Below, in pieces: positions 38,357 to 43,448 of a DNA stretch of 43,448 nt. The stretch lies in IMG/VR virus record IMGVR_UViG_3300046321_000209, positions 1-43,448 of that record; one strand, given 5' to 3'. Numbering within the stretch: position 1 is the stretch's first letter; each line of letters begins with the position of its first letter. The DNA comes from a virus. The translations under genes and the position numbers were made by a program. A model generated the notes under the pieces. The model was not told where the DNA came from, did no database searches, and saw only the letters and a list, made by a program, of their open reading frames with translations.

Positions 38357-40197
38357 CCTAACATCCTACCTTGCTTAAATGCTTCAATATCAAAGTTTTC
38401 CACTTCACGAGGTGAGTGGGTTTCAGATAGTGTCATCGTGAGAGACATGATTGTGGGGAATGGAACGCCTTCGGATGTCGGAATGTAATCAACATCGTTT
38501 GGATATTCATACGTTAAGTTCTCCAGTACGACGGGGATTTTATTTATATTCTGAGCTGAGGTACCGTCTGGGTCTGAGTAACCATACAAATAGAGTACCA
38601 TTGGTGGTGCTCCCAACATTTTAGATTCTGCAGCAAGGTTTGCTGAAGATTGTGCTTGGTTGTTCCGGACTACAGCCGCTTCTGTGGATACTGCTGGTTG
38701 TGTTGTTTGAGGGGTGGTTGCGGCGGATATATTGGCATCAAGAGGACTCTCGAAGTTGCCATAATAATTACCATTAGCATCCGAGTACCCCGCCGCTGGA
38801 TCGTTGGTTATTGCTAGTTGCTCAAATAGTCGATTCAAGACACCTGGTTGATTCCGAACACTCCTTGCTGATGTGTCTAACTTGGTCGGTAATATCGCTG
38901 AAAGTACTCTATCAACAGTGGATGTCTGAGAATCATTCGCTTGTGGTTGATTGATCGCTTTCTGTAAAAGGATGTTGACCAGCTGCTCGTTATTGGCAAT
39001 TAGTGGGGTCGTGACTCCTTGGACTGATGTTGTGGTTACGGGGGATGGTTCTGAGTGATTCGACGAGGGACGGTAACCACTATGCAGTTGGAGAAACGCT
39101 TCCTTCGCTTCTGTTGCGTATTCCTCTAAACTCTTAGGTTGCGCTGTCTGGATGTCTGCTGGAGGGAGTGGTTCGGATAATTGGTTGCTTGTTGGGGTTG
39201 GAGCATCTAGGGCGCCAGGGCCTACAATACCAAAGTACGGCTTGAGCCAACTCCGTAACTTATTGAGATCTCGGAGATTCTCACTGGCTTCCTCGAATGT
39301 TCGAGAGAACAACTTAATCTCGGTTATATTAAACACACGCGTTGGGTTGCCTTTGAAGAATACGAAACTAGTTGGCATGTGGGTGGGAGCGAGGGGGGTA
39401 TACAACGCCACATCAGCTGTCGATATACGAGGTTGTGCTTTGAACACAAACTTGTCCGTCGGGATTAAGGTCGGCACCAAAAATACTTTACCAAAATCCG
39501 GATCAGGAACATCACCAGCAGGTTGGGCAGCGTTTTGCGCCTGGATTTCGGCTTGTCGGAATTGTTCGCGGGCGGTGGTTGTTGGATCGTCGACTAGACC
39601 TGATTGGATCGATTGCAATATAAGACCGGCTAATTCTTGTTCTGGGTATGACGGACCGACACCGAGTGTTGTACTGAGTGTGGGAGAATCGTAAGAAGAC
39701 GCGCGATCCAGCGCTGTTGGGGCTATGGTAGTCATGAGAGTTTGTTGTACTGTGGCTACCACATCAGCCGTAAACTCCGAAAACTGGGGGGCTGATAGGG
39801 TAGTAGAGCCCAGGGCTACTATCGACCCAGCAAGTGATCCGACAAACGCGTTTGTTATGCTATTAGTAATTAGCCCAATACTAGGGGTTGTGATCCCTAG
39901 AGCTTTGGCGTTTGTTGAGATTTGTGCGTGTGTGTCCGAGAATACAGCATTTGTCGCCGCGTTTTTAAATTTCGACGTTGCAACATCAACTGCTGTCCCT
40001 ATTGTGGGCCCGAGAATCGCAACACTGTTGGTAACAACAGTAGTTGCGATCTGCATGATTGGAACCTGAGCTTGGGTAGGAACCCTCAGAGCATTTATTG
40101 AGGTCGTCGACACAGGTACTGTCGTGGCGGTGGGTGAGTTGCCGTAAATATTGATAGATTCGTTAAGTCCATCAGCGAATGCGCGGGTCGTAGCCAT
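38350..40197 (-). CDS. 48: Baseplate tail-tube cap, gp48-like
   Basis: The start is ATG 40197, overlapping the upstream TGA (TGATG). The 615-residue protein has a very hydrophobic/Thr-rich N-terminal third. A middle domain begins FKAQPRISTADVALYTPL. The C-terminal domain has APPMVLYLYGYSD, IPVVLENLTYEYPNDVDYI, PFPTIMSLTMTLSETHSP and ends FDIEAFKQGRMLGW. That ending is the one I associate with T4-like gp48, which caps the baseplate and initiates the tail tube. T4 gp48 is 364 residues, so this is longer. Confidence 0.72.
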   Translation of the reverse strand: MATTRAFADGLNESINIYGNSPTATTVPVSTTSINALRVPTQAQVPIMQIATTVVTNSVAILGPTIGTAVDVATSKFKNAATNAVFSDTHAQISTNAKALGITTPSIGLITNSITNAFVGSLAGSIVALGSTTLSAPQFSEFTADVVATVQQTLMTTIAPTALDRASSYDSPTLSTTLGVGPSYPEQELAGLILQSIQSGLVDDPTTTAREQFRQAEIQAQNAAQPAGDVPDPDFGKVFLVPTLIPTDKFVFKAQPRISTADVALYTPLAPTHMPTSFVFFKGNPTRVFNITEIKLFSRTFEEASENLRDLNKLRSWLKPYFGIVGPGALDAPTPTSNQLSEPLPPADIQTAQPKSLEEYATEAKEAFLQLHSGYRPSSNHSEPSPVTTTSVQGVTTPLIANNEQLVNILLQKAINQPQANDSQTSTVDRVLSAILPTKLDTSARSVRNQPGVLNRLFEQLAITNDPAAGYSDANGNYYGNFESPLDANISAATTPQTTQPAVSTEAAVVRNNQAQSSANLAAESKMLGAPPMVLYLYGYSDPDGTSAQNINKIPVVLENLTYEYPNDVDYIPTSEGVPFPTIMSLTMTLSETHSPREVENFDIEAFKQGRMLGW

Positions 40198-40775
40198 CAA
40201 ATTTCACCCAGGCGCTTTTTGAGCAGCACAAAAAGCGCCTGGGTGCTTGGTCCTGCTACGATTGATTTAAATGTTGGTAAGTCGTCAGCCGCCACAGCTG
40301 CTCTAGCTTTTGATGATGATAGTCCCGATACCGCATCAGAGTCTGGATCTCTAGACAGCGCCACAACATCAGGCATAGTTTTTTGATGATCGCCAAATAT
40401 TTTACTCGACATTACTTTGTATTGTGCTGTTCTATCCGAACCACACACAATTAATTCACACTCACGGCCACTTTCTTGTATCGCAAGCATTGCGGCGAAG
40501 GCATTTTTTACTATCAATATCTCTATCGTATTGCCATATATAGATACAAGTTGTTTTTTTCGTTCGGGGCCGGTTAATAGCTTACCTGTCTCCAATCGCT
40601 CCACATCAACAACACAAATGACCGGTGTACATTTTCGGGCGGTACATTCAGCAATCAATCTATCGATCATTTTTTGATGACCTTTCGTTACTGGGGAAAA
40701 CTTCCCCACCACAATGCCAACGGGTGAGTTGCGGCCTTCGAATAGGCGTCTGGGCATCAAAAATGAGAGGAACAT
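40197..40775 (-). CDS. Nucleotidyltransferase (cytidylyltransferase-like fold)
   Basis: The N-terminal active-site segment GIVVGKFSPVTKGHQKMID matches the HxGH-type loop of the nucleotidylyltransferase superfamily (FAD synthetase, PPAT, NMNAT). A second signature is near the C-terminus: GLSSSKARAAVAADDLPTF, similar to the ISSTxxR motif. In T4-like phages, a protein of this family is often encoded next to baseplate genes, but its substrate is unknown. The 192-residue protein would be produced late (TATAAATA 28 bases upstream). The first 15 residues are extra; an alternative start is the Met at 40757. Confidence 0.8.
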   Translation of the reverse strand: MFLSFLMPRRLFEGRNSPVGIVVGKFSPVTKGHQKMIDRLIAECTARKCTPVICVVDVERLETGKLLTGPERKKQLVSIYGNTIEILIVKNAFAAMLAIQESGRECELIVCGSDRTAQYKVMSSKIFGDHQKTMPDVVALSRDPDSDAVSGLSSSKARAAVAADDLPTFKSIVAGPSTQALFVLLKKRLGEI

Positions 40776-40802
40776 AGATAGATGGATATAGGTGCGATCC
40801 CA

Positions 40803-40810
40803 TATTTATA
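40803..40810 (-). promoter_or_regulatory. Late promoter, perfect TATAAATA
   Basis: A perfect match to the T4 late element on the minus strand, 28 bases upstream of the nucleotidyltransferase start. It probably serves the baseplate genes down to the hub or spike. Confidence 0.8.
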
Positions 40811-40891
40811 GCACCACCATGTTGTGACCTAAATGTTCTCCGGTGTATACATTATTGAGACCTGCATAATACTACGAAAGATATTTAACCA

Positions 40892-41533
40892 ATGGCAATA
40901 CAACTACTACCAGCAACGCTGATTGAACTTGAGGCGCAAATGCTTGATGAGGGAGTTGATGGGCTTGACGGCATTCCAGAGGTAATCGCTAGCGATTACC
41001 TGACTCCAAGTTTAGCTGTAGGGGATACAGTCACCGTGGCGGCGGTTAAGATCAAAAAACCTCAGGCGTATGTGAATAATAAGGCGTTGTTGGAGGAATT
41101 TGATATCAGCATCAAACAGGACGCCATGACACCCAAACTTGCAAAAATGGTTATGATGATTTGCCAGAGATATGCTCGCAAGGTTAATTTTGCAAGTTAC
41201 ACATACAACGAAGATATGCAAGGGTTTGCGATGATGAATCTAGTGAAGTCGTGGCGGGGATTTAACCCACAGAAGTCACAAAATCCGTTTGCATATTTTA
41301 CTACATGCGTAACCAATTCATTCTTGCAGTACTTAAATCACGAACGCAAACACAGAAATATCCGGGATGCGCTATTGGTTGACAACGGTTTGGATCCATC
41401 ATATACTTTCACTGAAGCTTATAATACACCAGAACCCCCTGATGTATCACCACAAACCCCACCCGAAGTTGATGTAACCACTAATGGCACCACCAAACCA
41501 AAGAAACCAAAAAAAGCGTCCTCAACTAAATAA
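40892..41533 (+). CDS. 55: Late-transcription sigma factor, gp55-like
   Basis: It recognises late promoters (TATAAATA) with host RNA polymerase core and needs the sliding clamp. The conserved core includes YVNNKALLEEF, DAMTPKLAKMVMMIC, RKVNFASYTYNEDM (sigma region 2-like) and QKSQNPFAYFTTCVTNSF, with LNHERKHRNIRD after it. T4 gp55 is 185 aa; here 213 because of a Pro/Thr/Lys-rich C-terminus. No clear promoter or ribosome-binding site is seen upstream. It is the first gene of the plus-strand replication/recombination block. Confidence 0.85.
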   Translation: MAIQLLPATLIELEAQMLDEGVDGLDGIPEVIASDYLTPSLAVGDTVTVAAVKIKKPQAYVNNKALLEEFDISIKQDAMTPKLAKMVMMICQRYARKVNFASYTYNEDMQGFAMMNLVKSWRGFNPQKSQNPFAYFTTCVTNSFLQYLNHERKHRNIRDALLVDNGLDPSYTFTEAYNTPEPPDVSPQTPPEVDVTTNGTTKPKKPKKASSTK

Positions 41534-41534
41534 A

Positions 41535-42566
41535 ATGCTACTGTTTACCGACTACCATGTCGGTAAATCTCGTGACCTATTTTATACTACTAACACACTA
41601 GAGTATATGCAATGGTTGGTATCACTTGTCGAGAGTGATCCAACCATTGACTGTATCGGGTTCTTGGGAGACTGGCACGAATCCCGGAGTCACTTGCATG
41701 TCGATACGCTGAACCTTTCGTATAAATTAGCAACGGCACTCAACGATCTTGGGTTGCCAATTTACTTTGTTGTTGGTAATCATGATTTATTTAATAAACA
41801 CTCACGAGATATACACAGTTGCGTATTTTTCAACAAGTTTGAAAATTTCACGATAATTGACCAACCTACTATATTCCCCGAATTTGACAAGAGTGCTCTG
41901 TTTTCCCCATATCTGTTTCATAATGAGTACGATTTTTGCTTACTCAAACAACCAGCAAAACATTTGCTTGGGCACTTCGAGTTCAAAGATTTCATCATAA
42001 CTGGTTATAACACCAAGATGGATCATGGACCAGATGCTCAACAATTGTCGGAATACACGAGTGTGTTGTCAGGACACTTCCACAAGAGACAGACAACAGG
42101 AAATGTTACTTATATAGGCAATACATTCCCAACTTCTTTTGCTGATGCTAACGATACCGCTCGTGGGGCATGTACGTACCAATTTGATACTGGGCAGATG
42201 GTATACCACAACTGGATAGATGGTCCTAGGTACTTCAAGACAACTCTGAGTGAGTTATCGAGTGGTAAGGTTGCCCGGGAAGTAAATGAAAAGACGTTTG
42301 TCAGATGCATGGCAGATACACCTATCACATACGAAGAGCACAATGTGTTGAGGGATATGTTTATTAAGCAACTTGGAATTAAGTCATTGGCTATTGAGGA
42401 AGATAAGACTGAGGCTAAGCAAATTCTAGGCGAAACACTATCAGGAATATCACAAGACGAACTCAGTAAATCTACGGTAGATGAGCTCGTCCACAAAATG
42501 TTAAGCCAAATTGCTGTTGAGAAGATTGACAACAAGGCGCTGATTGAAATATACAAAACCCTTTGA
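41535..42566 (+). CDS. 47: Recombination endonuclease subunit gp47 (SbcD/Mre11-like)
   Basis: A calcineurin-like phosphoesterase forming the nuclease subunit with gp46. The motifs are MLLFTDYHVGKS (D-x-H), FLGDWHESRSH (GDxxE), VVGNHDLFNKHS (GNHD) and SGHFHKRQ (GHxH). The length of 343 residues is like T4 gp47 (339). The start is ATG 41535, just after the gp55 stop (41533), where the active-site strand begins. An upstream in-frame ATG at 41484 would overlap gp55. Confidence 0.95.
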   Translation: MLLFTDYHVGKSRDLFYTTNTLEYMQWLVSLVESDPTIDCIGFLGDWHESRSHLHVDTLNLSYKLATALNDLGLPIYFVVGNHDLFNKHSRDIHSCVFFNKFENFTIIDQPTIFPEFDKSALFSPYLFHNEYDFCLLKQPAKHLLGHFEFKDFIITGYNTKMDHGPDAQQLSEYTSVLSGHFHKRQTTGNVTYIGNTFPTSFADANDTARGACTYQFDTGQMVYHNWIDGPRYFKTTLSELSSGKVAREVNEKTFVRCMADTPITYEEHNVLRDMFIKQLGIKSLAIEEDKTEAKQILGETLSGISQDELSKSTVDELVHKMLSQIAVEKIDNKALIEIYKTL

Positions 42567-42582
42567 TTCCACAACATATCCA

Positions 42583-43448
42583 ATGCTAGTAATTAAATCA
42601 ATTTCTTTCCGCAATTTTCGCTCGTATGGCAAAGTTGCTACCAACATCAACTTCAACGTTCCAGGGACAACCCTAATCATTGGTAAAAATGATGACGACA
42701 AGACAACGAATGGTCAAGGCAAGACGTCTATCTTGTTCTGCTTAACGTGGTTGTTCTACGATAAAGTACTCGATTCACTCACTAAAGATGAGTTAATCAA
42801 CAACATCAACAAACAAGACTTGCATGGCGCAGTGGACTTTTCTATTGGCGATGTCGTATATCACATCGAGCGGTGGCGAAAGGGAGGTAAAGGATTCAGA
42901 GAGAATGGGGTCAGTATTTCAGAGAATGGTATCGACATTACTCCAGCGAGTGCCGATCATACCAATACACTGATCGAGAAGATTGTTGGAATTGACTTCG
43001 ACTTGTTTTCGCGGATTGTAGTGTTTAGTGCGACAAACAAGAGCTTTTTTGACTTACCCACCAATTCTCACTACGAATCTAATCAGACAGATATGATCGA
43101 GCAACTGTTCGATCTCCAATCACTGTCCATTAAAGCTCAGGTACTCAAATCTCAGATCAAAGTTACCGAACAATCGCTGTTAACCCAACAGACCATAATC
43201 GAAGCAACTGCTAAACAAATCGCTACTCACCACGATTTGATTACAAAGGCAAAAACTAGGTCTGTTAGTTGGGAGAATCAATCAAAACTCGCTATCAATC
43301 AGTTGACCACTGATCTAGATTCAATCAAGGGTGTTGATTTTGAGTATGAAAAGAAGTTGCACGCTACTGTAAATGAGCTCCAGAAAGTGAAATCAGAGGT
43401 CAAGCGAGGTGTAGATAAAGTAACTTCCACAATATCCGATCTGATTCG
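42583..43448 (+). CDS. 46: Recombination endonuclease subunit gp46 (SbcC/Rad50-like), 3' end off the window
   Basis: The ATPase/coiled-coil partner of gp47. From ATG 42583 the N-terminus is LVIKSISFRNFRSYG. The Walker A region reads LIIGKNDDDKTTNGQGKTSI (G-K-N..G.GKTS) and the following FCLTWLFYDKVLD helix is typical of SbcC/Rad50. DLFSRIVVFSATNKSF contains the Q-loop/ATPase core. The long coiled coil begins around residue 190 (QVLKSQIKVTEQSLLTQQ). The open frame ends at the window edge, so the 3' half with Walker B is missing. It is 16 bases downstream of gp47. Confidence 0.95.
   Translation, partial: MLVIKSISFRNFRSYGKVATNINFNVPGTTLIIGKNDDDKTTNGQGKTSILFCLTWLFYDKVLDSLTKDELINNINKQDLHGAVDFSIGDVVYHIERWRKGGKGFRENGVSISENGIDITPASADHTNTLIEKIVGIDFDLFSRIVVFSATNKSFFDLPTNSHYESNQTDMIEQLFDLQSLSIKAQVLKSQIKVTEQSLLTQQTIIEATAKQIATHHDLITKAKTRSVSWENQSKLAINQLTTDLDSIKGVDFEYEKKLHATVNELQKVKSEVKRGVDKVTSTISDLI

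Noticed and set aside
39152-39694. 180-residue plus-strand open frame opposite the gp48-like gene
   Set aside because: It lies entirely within the minus-strand gp48-like coding sequence, has no RBS or promoter, and its Ser/Arg/Val-rich composition is that of an antisense shadow.

Overview
The window is part of the chromosome of a large tailed phage of the T4 superfamily (contractile tail, Gram-negative host). The diagnostic genes are a gp43-like family B DNA polymerase, a gp61-like primase, gp47/gp46 recombination nuclease genes, a gp55-like late sigma factor, nrdA/nrdB, dCMP deaminase and DHFR, and a baseplate module (gp48-, gp53-, hub- and gp5-like). TATAAATA-type late promoters lie 25-33 nt upstream of several virion or lysis genes. 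The Rz/Rz1-like spanin pair with a lipobox indicates a Gram-negative host. The host genus cannot be read from the sequence. I saw no tRNA, rRNA, CRISPR array or insertion sequence.

Layout. Almost everything up to 40.8 kb is on the minus strand. (1) 1-5.9 kb: small, mostly unknown early-type genes in short cassettes, each driven by one of seven near-identical promoters (GTTGAC-N16-18-TATAATwGACCCTAAgAGCAA). (2) 5.9-14.2 kb: primase, a ClpP-like protease, DHFR, an Acb1-like 2H phosphoesterase (candidate anti-CBASS), a DEDDh exonuclease, a large homing endonuclease, a dCTP deaminase/dUTPase-family enzyme, a DpdA-like DNA transglycosylase and four small genes. Most of these overlap or abut. (3) 14.2-16.4 kb: one isolated plus-strand gene, small unknown genes and the spanins. 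(4) 16.4-21.7 kb: DNA polymerase, then QueD, FolE and a P-loop kinase-like protein. (5) 21.7-26.2 kb: a translationally coupled cassette with a methyltransferase, two paralogous glycosyltransferase-like proteins and four unknown proteins. (6) 26.3-29.1 kb: two fibre-like proteins sharing an N-terminal domain, with a small protein between them. (7) 29.1-32.6 kb: NrdB fused to glutaredoxin, NrdA, dCMP deaminase. (8) 32.8-40.8 kb: one plus-strand late gene, then tube, spike, hub/peptidase, gp53-like and gp48-like proteins and a nucleotidyltransferase. (9) 40.9 kb to the end, plus strand: gp55, gp47 and the start of gp46.

How the parts work together. RNR, dCMP deaminase, DHFR and the Dcd-family enzyme supply and balance dNTPs for the polymerase/primase replisome. 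FolE and QueD make the 7-deazaguanine precursor that the DpdA-like enzyme would insert into DNA; QueE and QueC are not in this window. gp55 would direct transcription from the TATAAATA promoters in front of fibre, tube, spanin and baseplate genes. The Acb1-like protein and the base-modification pathway are the clearest counter-defence candidates. The most unusual items are the early promoter family with its conserved downstream box, the Cys-rich paralogues, the tandem-repeat protein at 3804-4535 and the unresolved frame problem at 5060-5270.
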